Positions 16,514 to 25,370 of a stretch of DNA of 64,000 bases are shown piece after piece. The translations under genes were made by a program, and so were the position numbers. The stretch is from Dyella sp. SG609. Lineage in GTDB: Bacteria > Pseudomonadota > Gammaproteobacteria > Xanthomonadales > Rhodanobacteraceae. The notes under the pieces are model-generated. The model ran no database searches, was not told the DNA's origin, and worked only from the letters and a program-made list of their open reading frames with translations. Where the stretch lies: contig NZ_JAAZQJ010000001.1 in NCBI RefSeq assembly GCF_012275375.1, forward strand, positions 558,001-622,000, written 5' to 3'. The first letter of the stretch is position 1. Each line of letters starts with the position of its first letter.

Positions 16514-16616
16514 GCCGAATTGACAGGTCCGTGGCCGCGCCGCAATGTTCCCGCACTTTCGCGGCGCGGCAACCCGGCGCCGCGGCAAGACCGGCCATTC
16601 AAGCAAAGGATTCGAT

Positions 16617-17543
16617 GTGTCTTCTGTCATGACGCAAGCGGTGACCGCCCCGCTGACCCAGGCGGCGATCTTCCTGGTGGTGACGCTCAAGCCCGACCCG
16701 CGCGGCGACGCGGCCGTGCGTGGATTGTGCGCCGATCTGTCCGCGCTGGTGCGCTCGATCGGCTTCCGCGATCCGGAGCGCCGCCTCTCCTGCGTCACCG
16801 GATTCGGCTCCGCCGCGTGGGACCGCCTGTTCGGCCAGCCCCGGCCGGCCGAGCTGCATCCGTTCCGCGAGATCCGGGGCGCGCACCATGCGCCGTCCAC
16901 GCCCGGCGACCTGCTGTTTCATATCCGTGCCACCCGGATGGACATGTGTTTCGAACTGGCGACGGTGATCATGTCGCGCCTGAGCGAATTCGCCGCGGTG
17001 GAAGACGAGGTGCACGGCTTCAAGTATTTCGACGCGCGCGACCTGCTGGGCTTCGTCGACGGCAGCGAGAACCCGGTGAACCAGGAGGCGTTCGACGCCA
17101 CCATCATCGGCGACGAGGACGCGGGCTTCGCCGGCGGCAGCTACGTGATCGTGCAGAAGTACCTGCACGACCTGAAGGCCTGGGATGCGATCCCGGTCGA
17201 GCAGCAGGAAAAGATCATCGGCCGCAGGAAGGCCTCGAACATCGAGCTGGACGATGAAACCAAGCCCAGCTACGCGCACAACGCGCTCACCGTGATCGAG
17301 GAGAACGGCGAGGAGCTGGACATAGTGCGCGACAACATGCCGTTCGGCGAGGTGGGCAAGGGCGAGTTCGGCACCTATTTCTGCGGCTATGCGCGCTCGC
17401 CGTCGCGGATCGAGCGGATGCTGGTGAACATGTTCGTGGGGCGGCCGGCGGGGAATTACGACCGCCTGCTGGATGTGAGCAGGGCGGTGACGGGGTCGCT
17501 GTATTTCGTGCCGACGGCAAGTTTTCTGGACGGGCTCGAATAA
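16617..17543 (+). CDS. DyP-type haem peroxidase, YfeX-like
   Basis: A 308-residue dye-decolorising peroxidase. The GTG at 16617 is chosen because AAAGGA lies six bases upstream; the ATG at 16629 is possible but has no ribosome site. Key residues are the distal aspartate in GFVDGSENP (Asp148), the proximal histidine in SYAHNAL (His221) and the distal arginine in DIVRDNMPFG (Arg238). No Tat or Sec signal is present, so it is cytoplasmic, and the C-terminus lacks an encapsulin-targeting tail. It may use peroxide to oxidise porphyrins or aromatic compounds. Confidence 0.92.
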   Translation: MSSVMTQAVTAPLTQAAIFLVVTLKPDPRGDAAVRGLCADLSALVRSIGFRDPERRLSCVTGFGSAAWDRLFGQPRPAELHPFREIRGAHHAPSTPGDLLFHIRATRMDMCFELATVIMSRLSEFAAVEDEVHGFKYFDARDLLGFVDGSENPVNQEAFDATIIGDEDAGFAGGSYVIVQKYLHDLKAWDAIPVEQQEKIIGRRKASNIELDDETKPSYAHNALTVIEENGEELDIVRDNMPFGEVGKGEFGTYFCGYARSPSRIERMLVNMFVGRPAGNYDRLLDVSRAVTGSLYFVPTASFLDGLE

Positions 17544-17555
17544 GCCGCGATAGAG

Positions 17556-17672
17556 CCCCTCTCCCCCTGGGAGAGGGGTTGGGGTGAGGGTACGGGCGGA
17601 GCGGCAGAGTGATGTGCACCGCTCCGCCCGAACCCTCATCCGCCTGCCGGCACCTTCTCCCGGAGGGAGAAG
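17556..17672. repeat. family C repeat, copy 2
   Basis: CCCCTCTCCCCCTGGGAGAG at the left and CTTCTCCCGGAGGGAGAAG at the right surround an inner dyad with CGGGCGGAGCG and CGCTCCGCCCG. The convergent histidine phosphatase gene ends inside it: its stop codon is at 17636-17638. Confidence 0.8.
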
Positions 17673-19006
17673 GATTCCAATCCTGGGAGGCTTTTGGTGG
17701 ATGAAGGCCACAGCAGTGTGCCGGTGGTCCATGCCACCTTGCTGGAGCGCACATGCTCCGCCGCACGCTCCAGCGCAGCCACCACGATCTCCAACGGACA
17801 AAGCTTCTCCGCTTCACACCCATGCGGCACCAATGCCAACGTTGCGGGTGGCATCTTCTCATCTAGCACCTGCAAACCACGCAACTCATCCAGGCTCTGC
17901 GCCTGATACAGCAAGCGCGCGTAACGTTTGCCACTGTTGTCCTTCCATACCTCGATCCCAAACGCCCCGCCGATCGGCGGATCGTCCTTCGCATACCCGC
18001 CAAGCTGGAAATGCACGCCCAGCACGGCCGCCAGCGCGACGATATTGTTGTCGCTGCCGACCAGCACGCTGAGCCGCGGCCCATGCGGGTTGCGCAACAG
18101 TTCGAGCAGGCGCCCGCTCATCGACGAAGCCACACGCTGCGCCACATAGCTGGGCCGCGCATGGATCTCGAACAGCAGCGCATGCAACTGCGACAGCTGC
18201 TGCAGCCGCTGCGCGTCGGTGCGGCCCCAGCCCACTTCCGGCAAGGGCCGGCCTTCCGCATACGCCATCAGGATCGCTTCGGCCGTGCCCGAGGTGGTGG
18301 CGATCGGGCCGGTCAGCCGCATGTGTCCCGTTTCCGGCGCGAGCGCCAGGCTGCCGTGCCATGTGCCCGGCGAACACCACGCCGGGTCGTGCGCGCCACC
18401 GCAACCCATTACCTGCGCCATCGCCGCCAGCGCATCGGCATGCGGCGCGGTCAGCGCGTCCGGGCCGCCGGTGGCGCTCTGGATCGAAGCCACCGCATCC
18501 GCTTCGTTCCAGTCGGTGGTGTTCGCCTCGATCGGATGGAACAGCGGATCTTCGCTGCCCTGCGGCTGGTGGCCCACCGGGATATGGCAACCGGGCGCGA
18601 AGCCTTCGGCCAGCGCCGCCGCGCTGTCGATGGTGCGCTGGTCGGTATTGGCCCAGAACCACAACTGCTCCGCGGCCGGGCAACCGTGTGGCTTGAACAG
18701 CCCCAGCGCGGCGAGGCGCTGGCGGTCATAGGCGCCCATCAGCTTCACCCCGGCGATGCCATGCGGTGTGAGCTGGCTCGGCGCCTGCTTCCACTGCGGC
18801 CATGGCTTGCCGCCGGCTTCGTCGAGCTGGATCTCGCCGGGCAGCGGCGTGCGCACGCCGTGGCGGTACAGCAGCACCACACGTTCCAGCTGCATGCTGT
18901 CCGTGGCGGCGGAAGCGTGGGAGGACATCAGCGCCAGGCCCAGGCCCAGCAGCAGCCACGCCGCCACATGGGGCAGCCGGCGGTGGATCGCGATTTGCAT
19001 CGTCAT
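17636..19006 (-). CDS. periplasmic histidine-type phosphatase (phytase/glucose-1-phosphatase type)
   Basis: A 456-residue secreted phosphatase. The signal peptide ends near ASAATDS (residue 36). The catalytic RHGVRTP (48-54) marks branch 2 of the histidine phosphatase superfamily. The second motif, normally HD in GHDTN, is GSDNN here (317-321), so the aspartate proton donor is kept but the histidine is a serine. The last 20 or so residues (SLREKVPAGG) are read from a family C repeat. It lies 16 bases behind the PI-PLC gene, so the two form an operon that may cut phosphoinositides and release phosphate. Confidence 0.85.
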   Translation of the reverse strand: MTMQIAIHRRLPHVAAWLLLGLGLALMSSHASAATDSMQLERVVLLYRHGVRTPLPGEIQLDEAGGKPWPQWKQAPSQLTPHGIAGVKLMGAYDRQRLAALGLFKPHGCPAAEQLWFWANTDQRTIDSAAALAEGFAPGCHIPVGHQPQGSEDPLFHPIEANTTDWNEADAVASIQSATGGPDALTAPHADALAAMAQVMGCGGAHDPAWCSPGTWHGSLALAPETGHMRLTGPIATTSGTAEAILMAYAEGRPLPEVGWGRTDAQRLQQLSQLHALLFEIHARPSYVAQRVASSMSGRLLELLRNPHGPRLSVLVGSDNNIVALAAVLGVHFQLGGYAKDDPPIGGAFGIEVWKDNSGKRYARLLYQAQSLDELRGLQVLDEKMPPATLALVPHGCEAEKLCPLEIVVAALERAAEHVRSSKVAWTTGTLLWPSSTKSLPGLESFSLREKVPAGG

Positions 19007-19022
19007 GGCATCGATACGGCGT

Positions 19023-20219
19023 TCAGGGCTTGAGGTCCGCGTCGCTGCAGCGCGCCTCGGGAAACTGCGGATTGCAGCGTGCGCGCAGGTGCCTGGCGAA
19101 GCCGACGACGTAGCCATTGGCAGCCGCTTCGCCGTCCGGGTAATCGGTGCTCAGCAGTTGCGCGCCGCTGGCCAGCATGGCGTCGCGGCGCCTGGTGTCG
19201 TTGCGCTGCGCTTCCTGCAGGTCGGCATCGGTGCGGGTGCGCACCAGATAGCCCTGCTTGACCAGCTGCGCGATCTCTTCGGCGCTGCCGTCATTGAGTT
19301 CGGTAAAGGCGGCATCGTCGTCGCCGGGCCTGGCGTTGGTGAACAGCACGCGGCCGCGCAGCGAGGCGTGGCCTTGCAGATACGCCGGGCCGACGTGGCG
19401 CTGGTCGAGCAGGAACACGATCCTGCCGCGTGCGCTGTCCAGCGTCGGCCAGCCCTGCGCGCGGATGGCGGCGTTGAGGGTGGCGAAGTGGCCGCGCACG
19501 TCGTCGGGCGCGATGTATTCCTGGCGCGCGAACACCGCGCGGATTTCCGCATCCAATGCATCCAGCGCCGTGGTGTCGAACGGCTCGGGCTGCACGGTGG
19601 GGAAGGGCAGCTTGAGCGGCGCCTCCTCGGTCTCCAGCAGCACGAACAGCGGCAGGTGCCGCGGATGCGCCTGCGACCAGGCGCGCACTTCGCGCAGGCA
19701 GGCGACCAGGGGCTGGCAGGTGGCGCGCTGGTCCAGGTCCTGGATATGCATGACCTTGAAGCCGGGGCGGCGCATCGCCTCCGCATCGGCGAACGGCGGG
19801 TCCGCCGGCAGTCCCGCCTTCGCCACCTGCTCGGCAATGGCCGGATGCGCATAGCGGCCGCCCTTGGCGTCGGCGTAGATGTCCAGCTCGATCTGGCGCA
19901 CGCCGTCGTCCAGCTGCTTCGCCAGCGGTGGATGCGCGTAGTCGATCCTGGCGAACAGCGCCGGATCCGTGCGCTTCCATATCGCCGCTTCGCCCGGTGC
20001 GAGGCCGGCGTGGTAGCTGTTGTGGCTGCCGATGTACTGCAGCTGGTTCATGCGCAGCGGCGCGGATTCGGCGGCGAGCGAGGGCAGCACCGCGGCCAGG
20101 GCCAGCAGCGCCGCGCAGGCATGCGTGGCGATGGCCAGCACGTCGAGGCCACGCCAGGCGCGGGCAGGGGAATGGCGCAGCTCGGGTGCGGGACGCGTTG
20201 CGGACATGGCGGTGCTCAT
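19023..20219 (-). CDS. calcium-dependent phosphoinositide-specific phospholipase C-like protein
   Basis: A 398-residue exported protein of the PI-PLC C1 type. A hydrophobic segment at about 28-50 (ATHACAALLALAAVLPSLAA) is the export signal. The catalytic start YIGSHNSYH (62-70) and the block VRQIELDIYAD (108-117) match the family, as does HIQDLD further on. An ATG at 20207 in frame is an alternative start. It is the first gene of a two-gene unit with the histidine phosphatase downstream, suggesting stepwise release and dephosphorylation of inositol phosphates. Confidence 0.85.
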   Translation of the reverse strand: MSTAMSATRPAPELRHSPARAWRGLDVLAIATHACAALLALAAVLPSLAAESAPLRMNQLQYIGSHNSYHAGLAPGEAAIWKRTDPALFARIDYAHPPLAKQLDDGVRQIELDIYADAKGGRYAHPAIAEQVAKAGLPADPPFADAEAMRRPGFKVMHIQDLDQRATCQPLVACLREVRAWSQAHPRHLPLFVLLETEEAPLKLPFPTVQPEPFDTTALDALDAEIRAVFARQEYIAPDDVRGHFATLNAAIRAQGWPTLDSARGRIVFLLDQRHVGPAYLQGHASLRGRVLFTNARPGDDDAAFTELNDGSAEEIAQLVKQGYLVRTRTDADLQEAQRNDTRRRDAMLASGAQLLSTDYPDGEAAANGYVVGFARHLRARCNPQFPEARCSDADLKP

Positions 20220-20270
20220 GGATGGAAGGACGCGGCCGCGCCGGGGAGCGCAGCTTGACGCCAGGGTGGA

Positions 20271-20284
20271 TTGGATCGATCCAA
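20271..20284. promoter_or_regulatory. perfect palindrome TTGGATCGATCCAA
   Basis: A 14-base perfect palindrome with central CG lies 52 bases upstream of the PI-PLC start, in the divergent region shared with the PNGase A-like gene. The form resembles operators of LacI/GalR-family repressors. The remaining bases to 20583 show nothing else recognisable, apart from GGGGGAGCCACCTGGAGG as a likely ribosome site for the rightward gene. Confidence 0.4.
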
Positions 20285-20583
20285 GCCGGGGATTTTAGAA
20301 ACAGGCGTTTTGCAATCAGGTGACGGCCGTGTGAAGTCTTTTGCTTGCGTTTGGACGTCCGAACGACGCGGCTGTCGTCCTGGCAAGGCCGTCGATCAAA
20401 GTCATGACCGGTGTGTGTCGATGGTCACGCAAGCCAGGCAGCACAAAAGCAACGCCAACTTTCGCGTGACTGACAAGCCGTGCGTGAACGCGGCGGCGCG
20501 CCTGGCTGCGGTGCCTATCACGCTTTTCCCGGAATGCGTTTCTTACCATCGCCGGCGCAGGGGGGAGCCACCTGGAGGTCGTC

Positions 20584-22572
20584 ATGTTCCCCGGAATTAC
20601 CGGTCGCGTCGCCGTGTCCGTCCTGCTTGCCTGTCTCACCTGGAATGCGTGTGCCGCGGCCGATGCGCCGACGCCGGGCACCGATTTCCTGGTGCGCGCC
20701 GATCCGCCGGTGCCGCGTCCGTCCAGCCGTCCCTGCAGCGTGGAACTAGTGCGCATGACCACCAACGGCGTGGGCAGCGGCAACTTCGACTATTCGTCGC
20801 AGTCCTGCGGCAAGGGGCCGTGGGCGAAGGTGGTGCTGGAGATGGATTTCGTGCTCACCGACGACCAGGAGGAGCAGGGCCTGGCCTTGCCGCTGAACCT
20901 GTGGCTGAGCGGCGTGAACCTGTATTCCGGCAACGTCGCGCTGGCCGGCAACCACGTGCAGATGCAGCCTTGCTTCGAGCTCTATTGCGGACATACGGAG
21001 CGCGACGTCACCGACTATCTACCCGTACTGGCCTACCGCGACGGAGCGCCGGCCCTGGAGGGCAATTGGATGATCGGCACAGGGCAGGAGGCCTATGTGC
21101 CCGCCCCGTACTTCGCCGGCATCGCCACCTTGAAGTTCTATCCGGCCACCGTCGCCGAGCCGGCGCCCGCCGTGCCCGATGCGGTGTTCCCGCTCGGGGC
21201 CGGCAACTACAGGGACGGCAACTATTACGCGACCGGCGCCCTGGCCGACCTGCGCGGAACGTCGGACCGCCTTGCCGCCAGCTTCAATGTGTTTCGCCAG
21301 CAGACGCTGCCGCGCAATATCGAGCGCGCCTATCTCGACGTGATCGTGCGGCCGTCCACCTATCACTACGTGCCGGCCACGGGCTCGACGCAAGGCCACG
21401 TGGTACCCCACGACGCCTGGTACAGCTGCCTGCCGGCGCCGCTGGCCGTGGTGTTCCCGCGCCTGCTGCTGGATGCGCAGCACAGCTTCGCCGCGCACTG
21501 CATCGGCGGCGCTTTCCGCGAGGCGGAGGTGAGCATCGACCAGCAGCCGGCCGGCGTGGTGCCGCTGTATCCGGCTTATCCCAGCCTGGACGAGGGCGAC
21601 GCGGCCTTGTGGCGGCCGGCGTCGCAGCCGCAGGAGCTGTTGAACGTGCCCCATCGCATCGACCTGAGCCCGTTCGCCGCGCTGCTCAGCAATGGCGCGC
21701 CGCATACCGTCTCGGTGCGCATCGCCAGCAACAGCGTGCCTGGCCTGACCAATAATCCGCTGGCTGGCGCATGGGCTTCGGCGACCCTGCTGGTCTACCA
21801 GGACCGCCGGGTGAAACAGGTGACCGGCATGCTGACCCGCAACGACCTGGCCGGGCAGCCGGCGGTGCCGAAGCAGCGCAGCACGGTGGTGCGCGACCGG
21901 CAGGGCAATCTCAGCGGCAGCGTCGCCACCACGCTGAGCCGGCATTTCGTGATCGATGGCTATGTGAACGGGTCCAAGGGGCGCATCCGCCACCGGGTGG
22001 AGCGCTGGGTCGGCTTCGACAACACCCAGGAGTTCAGCGTACCCGCCGAGCCGGTGGCGCCATTGCAGCGCAAGGTGCTGCAGAAGAGCATCACCCTGCA
22101 CAGCACCGAGACCGGCAAGACGCGCACCTATTTGAATGGCGTGCTGGCGGACGAGCACATCACCAACTACGGCTATCCGATGTCCAGCTTCTACTATCTG
22201 TGGCACGACCCCACGGTGGAACGCGAGATCAGGCGCTACCGCCAGGACGTCGGCCTGCAGCTGGTGCGCCGCGCCAACGGCAATACGGTCTACAGCGCGG
22301 TGACGCAGAACCTCACCGGCGCGGAACTGGACGTCACCACCGGCCTGTTCCCGTACCGCGTGTTCACCAAGGTCAACGACCAGGGCGGCTGGCAGACCTA
22401 TCGCTTCAACGACTCGGCCGGCAGCTGCTACGACGCGATGCTGACCACGCGCGACGGCAAGCTGGCGACGTGGGAGACCGGCGCGAATTGCACGGACGGC
22501 CAGAACCGCCTGTCGTGGCAGAGCCGGCCGGATGGTTCGCCGGCGCCGCTGGGGTGGCTGCCTTATCCCTGA
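20584..22572 (+). CDS. peptide-N4-(N-acetyl-beta-glucosaminyl)asparagine amidase A-like (PNGase A)
   Basis: A 662-residue secreted protein. The signal peptide ends near CAAADAP (residue 25). The body matches the plant/fungal-type PNGase A family: RPSSRPCSVELV, WAKVVLEMDF, LPLNLWLSGVNLYSG, ERDVTDYLPVL and LKFYPATV are conserved blocks of the N-terminal domain, and the double cysteine pattern (SCGKGPW, CFELYCGH) is consistent. These enzymes remove N-glycans from glycoproteins or glycopeptides. A strong GGAGG site lies upstream. It stands alone and is divergent from the phospholipase operon. A role on plant glycoproteins is inferred. Confidence 0.8.
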   Translation: MFPGITGRVAVSVLLACLTWNACAAADAPTPGTDFLVRADPPVPRPSSRPCSVELVRMTTNGVGSGNFDYSSQSCGKGPWAKVVLEMDFVLTDDQEEQGLALPLNLWLSGVNLYSGNVALAGNHVQMQPCFELYCGHTERDVTDYLPVLAYRDGAPALEGNWMIGTGQEAYVPAPYFAGIATLKFYPATVAEPAPAVPDAVFPLGAGNYRDGNYYATGALADLRGTSDRLAASFNVFRQQTLPRNIERAYLDVIVRPSTYHYVPATGSTQGHVVPHDAWYSCLPAPLAVVFPRLLLDAQHSFAAHCIGGAFREAEVSIDQQPAGVVPLYPAYPSLDEGDAALWRPASQPQELLNVPHRIDLSPFAALLSNGAPHTVSVRIASNSVPGLTNNPLAGAWASATLLVYQDRRVKQVTGMLTRNDLAGQPAVPKQRSTVVRDRQGNLSGSVATTLSRHFVIDGYVNGSKGRIRHRVERWVGFDNTQEFSVPAEPVAPLQRKVLQKSITLHSTETGKTRTYLNGVLADEHITNYGYPMSSFYYLWHDPTVEREIRRYRQDVGLQLVRRANGNTVYSAVTQNLTGAELDVTTGLFPYRVFTKVNDQGGWQTYRFNDSAGSCYDAMLTTRDGKLATWETGANCTDGQNRLSWQSRPDGSPAPLGWLPYP

Positions 22573-22590
22573 TCGAGCCACCCGTAAGGG

Positions 22591-22613
22591 CAGGTTGGGG
22601 TTCCCCCAACCTG
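22591..22613. terminator. hairpin between convergent genes, solo family B-like arm
   Basis: CAGGTTGGGG-TTC-CCCCAACCTG is a perfect 10-bp stem with a 3-base loop. The bases match the outer arm of family B (AGGTTGGGG), so it is probably a minimal remnant. It sits between the PNGase A-like and DUF1080 stop codons and can act on both strands, although no U-tract follows. Confidence 0.55.
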
Positions 22614-22619
22614 CGGCGT

Positions 22620-23402
22620 TCAGTCGAGCGGCCGCACCCAGATATTGCGGAAGCTGATCGGCGCCGACGGATCGCCATGCGCCTGCAGCTTGATCGGCGC
22701 GTCGGTGTACGGCTTGTACACCGGCTTGCCGATGTACAGCGTCTCGCCGGTGAGCTTGGTGTGGTTCTGCACGATCACGCCGTTGTGGAACACCGTCACA
22801 TAGGCGGGCGATTGCACGCTGCCGTCGGCGGCGAACACGGGCGCGGTCCACACGATGTCGTAGGCCTGCCACTCGCCCGGCGGGCGCATGGCGTTGGCCA
22901 GCGGCGCCGCCTGCTTGTAGACCGCGGCCGCCTGGCCGTTGACGTAGGTCTTGTTGCGGTACGAATCGAGAATCTGGATTTCGTAGCCTTCGTCGCCGGG
23001 CCCGGTCGAAGCCGTGAACACACCGCTGTTGCCGCGCGCCTGGCCTTCGCCGCTGATGTTCTTCGGCACCTGCCATTCCAGATGCAGCTGGTAGTTCTTG
23101 AAGCGGCGCTTGGTCTGGATATTGCCCGTGGTCTTGTCCACCCTGGCCACGCCGTCGTGGACTTTCCAGTGCGCGGGCGAGTGGTCTTTCGAGGCTTCCC
23201 ACTGCTCGAGGTTATGGCCGTCGAACAGCACGATGGCGTCGGAGGGCGGCGCAGCATCGCGCTGGCCCGGCGTCACCACCGGCGGCACCGGTTCCCATTG
23301 CTCGGTGGCCTTGGGATCGCCGGCCGGCGGCGTGGTCTGCGCCGATGCCACACCGGCGGCGAGTGCGAAGGGGAGGAGGGCGAGAGCGAGGCGCGGCGTC
23401 AT
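22620..23402 (-). CDS. DUF1080 3-keto-glycoside hydrolase/lyase, exported
   Basis: A 260-residue periplasmic protein with a signal peptide (LALALLPFALAAGVASAQ). The jelly-roll domain (about 50-260) contains IVLFDGHNLEQWEAS, NSGVFTAS, YEIQILDSYRNKTYVNGQ and the ending ISFRNIWVRPLD, all standard DUF1080 features. Members cleave 3-keto-glycosides after oxidation of the sugar. It is the last gene of the eight-gene leftward operon that starts at 31037 and lies 19 bases behind the Tat-exported TIM-barrel gene. The upstream genes would supply the 3-keto substrate. Confidence 0.88.
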   Translation of the reverse strand: MTPRLALALLPFALAAGVASAQTTPPAGDPKATEQWEPVPPVVTPGQRDAAPPSDAIVLFDGHNLEQWEASKDHSPAHWKVHDGVARVDKTTGNIQTKRRFKNYQLHLEWQVPKNISGEGQARGNSGVFTASTGPGDEGYEIQILDSYRNKTYVNGQAAAVYKQAAPLANAMRPPGEWQAYDIVWTAPVFAADGSVQSPAYVTVFHNGVIVQNHTKLTGETLYIGKPVYKPYTDAPIKLQAHGDPSAPISFRNIWVRPLD

Positions 23403-23421
23403 AAGCGGGTCCCGTAGGCGA

Positions 23422-24315
23422 TCAGACGGTGCAGATCTTGTAGGCGTCGGCGAAGGCAGCGAACGGATCGGGGCCGGCCGGCATGAACTCGTGCGCGATA
23501 TAGCCCTGGTAGTCGAGGTCGGCGATCGCCTTGGCCACGGCGTGGTAGTTCAGCTCCTGCGTGCCGTCGATCTCGTGGCGCCCCGGCACGCCGCCTGTGT
23601 GGAAATGGCCGATCCACTGGATGTTGTCGCGGATGGTGCGGATCACGTCGCCTTCCATGATCTGCATATGGTAGATGTCGTACAGCAGCTTCACGTTGGG
23701 CGAGCCGATGCCTTTCATCACCTCGACGCCGAAGCGCGTGCTGTCGCCCTGGTAGCCGTGGTGATCGACCTTGCTGTTGAGCAGTTCCACGCACAGGGTG
23801 ACGCCGTGCTCGGCCGCCAGCGGTGCGATCCTGGACAGGCCGGCGATGCAGTTGTCGCGCGCCTGGTTTTCGTCGATGCCGGGCACGCGGTTGCCGAACA
23901 TGGTGATCACGTTGCTGATGCCGGCCTTCTGCGCAAGCGGAATGGTGGTCTCCAGCTCCTTCAGCAAGGTGGCGTGATTGGCCGGGTCGTTGAAACCCAT
24001 GCTGATGAAGTTGTCGCGTTTGGCCGGATAGCCCATCGTCACCTTCAGGCCGCTGTCGTTGACCACGGCCCATTCGTCCGCATACAGCAGGTCCACGCCG
24101 GCGAAGCCCAGGCTCTTGAGGCGCTTGCACAGTTCCGGCAGCGGCGCCTTGGACGTCCAGCGGCTCAGCGATTGCTTGAGGCGGCCGGGGCCGCTCTTCT
24201 GCGGCGCGGCGGATGCGCTCTCGGCGGGAGCCAGCGCCGCGGTGGCGCCGAAGGCCGCGGCGGCGGCGAGCTGGCCGAGCATGGCGCGGCGGGTAATGCC
24301 TGGCGAGTGGCTCAT
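23422..24315 (-). CDS. Tat-exported TIM-barrel sugar isomerase/epimerase-like protein (hydroxypyruvate isomerase type)
   Basis: A 297-residue protein of the AP-endonuclease 2-type (xylose isomerase-like) barrel. TRRAMLGQLAAAAAFGATAA at the N-terminus looks like a twin-arginine signal. Metal ligand blocks are LCVELLNSK, LLYDIYHMQ, HFHTGG and IAHEFMPAG. The start ATG overlaps the previous stop (ATGA). Related barrels act as hydratases or isomerases on keto-sugars or glycals in DUF1080 clusters, so the periplasmic location next to DUF1080 fits a role after cleavage. Confidence 0.82.
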   Translation of the reverse strand: MSHSPGITRRAMLGQLAAAAAFGATAALAPAESASAAPQKSGPGRLKQSLSRWTSKAPLPELCKRLKSLGFAGVDLLYADEWAVVNDSGLKVTMGYPAKRDNFISMGFNDPANHATLLKELETTIPLAQKAGISNVITMFGNRVPGIDENQARDNCIAGLSRIAPLAAEHGVTLCVELLNSKVDHHGYQGDSTRFGVEVMKGIGSPNVKLLYDIYHMQIMEGDVIRTIRDNIQWIGHFHTGGVPGRHEIDGTQELNYHAVAKAIADLDYQGYIAHEFMPAGPDPFAAFADAYKICTV

Positions 24316-25367
24316 TCGAGTCCCAGCAGTTGGCGGTTGAAGTGGCGGTCGGCGCCGGTCGCGGCGAAATCGTCGAATGCGCGCCCGGTGACCTTGATGA
24401 TGTGCTCGCGGATGAAGACCGCGCCTTCCTGCGCGCCCTGCTGGGCGTCCTTGATGCAGCACTCCCATTCCAGCACGGCCCAGCCGGGATAGCCGTACTG
24501 CGCCATCTTGCTGAACACCGCGGTGAAATCGATCTGCCCGTCGCCCAGCGAGCGGAAGCGGCCGGGGCGGTCGATCCAGCTCTGGTAGCCGCCGTAGACG
24601 CCGGCACGGCCGTTCGGGCGGAACTCCGCATCCTTCACGTGGAAGGCGCGAATGCGCTGGTGGTAGAAGTCGATGAACTGCAGATAGTCCAGCTGCTGCA
24701 GCACCATGTGGCTGGGGTCGTACAGGATGTTGGCGCGCGGATGGTTGTCCACCGCTTCGAGGAAACGCTCGAAGGTGACGCCGTCGTGCAGGTCTTCGCC
24801 GGGGTGCAGTTCGTAGCAGACGTCGACGCCCGCTTCGTCGAAGGCATCCAGGATGGGACGCCAGCGCCGGCCCAGTTCCGCGAACGCTTCTTCCACCAGG
24901 CCGGCGGGACGCTGCGGCCAGGGATAGAACAGATGCCAGGCCAGCGCGCCGGAGAAAGTCGCATGCGCGCTCAGGCCAAGGTTGCGGCTGGCCTTGGCGG
25001 CCAGCTTCAGCTGCTCGACGGCCCAGGCCTGGCGTTCCTTGGTCTTGCCGCGCAATTCCGGCGGCGCGAAGCCGTCGAACTGGCGGTCGTAAGCAGGATG
25101 CGAAGCGACCAGCTGGCCTTGCAGATGCGTGGACAGCTCGGTCACCGCAAGCCCGTGCTCGGCCAGCATGCCGGCCACGTCGTCGCAGTAAGTCTTGCTC
25201 GACGCGGCCTGTTCCAGGTCGAACAGGCGCTTGTCGTTGGAAGGAATCTGCACGCCGACGAAGCCGAGCGACGCGGCCCAGCGCGCGATCGCCGGCAGCG
25301 AGTTGAACGGCTCGGCATCGCCCGCGTACTGCGCGAGAAAAATGCCGGGGCCTTTGAGAGTCTTCAT
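24312..25367 (-). CDS. sugar phosphate isomerase/epimerase-like TIM-barrel protein, cytoplasmic
   Basis: A 351-residue xylose isomerase-like barrel without a signal peptide. Likely metal-ligand blocks are CYELHPGEDL, ILYDPSHMV, AFHVKDAEF and VLEWECCIKD. The length and the insert AHATFSGALAWHLFYPWPQR are typical of the longer subgroup found with GMC/Gfo/Idh genes. Only 3 bases separate it from the previous gene, and the next start overlaps its stop. It probably acts on a keto-sugar product taken into the cytoplasm; the exact reaction is unknown. Confidence 0.8.
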   Translation of the reverse strand: MKTLKGPGIFLAQYAGDAEPFNSLPAIARWAASLGFVGVQIPSNDKRLFDLEQAASSKTYCDDVAGMLAEHGLAVTELSTHLQGQLVASHPAYDRQFDGFAPPELRGKTKERQAWAVEQLKLAAKASRNLGLSAHATFSGALAWHLFYPWPQRPAGLVEEAFAELGRRWRPILDAFDEAGVDVCYELHPGEDLHDGVTFERFLEAVDNHPRANILYDPSHMVLQQLDYLQFIDFYHQRIRAFHVKDAEFRPNGRAGVYGGYQSWIDRPGRFRSLGDGQIDFTAVFSKMAQYGYPGWAVLEWECCIKDAQQGAQEGAVFIREHIIKVTGRAFDDFAATGADRHFNRQLLGLE

Positions 25368-25370
25368 GCG

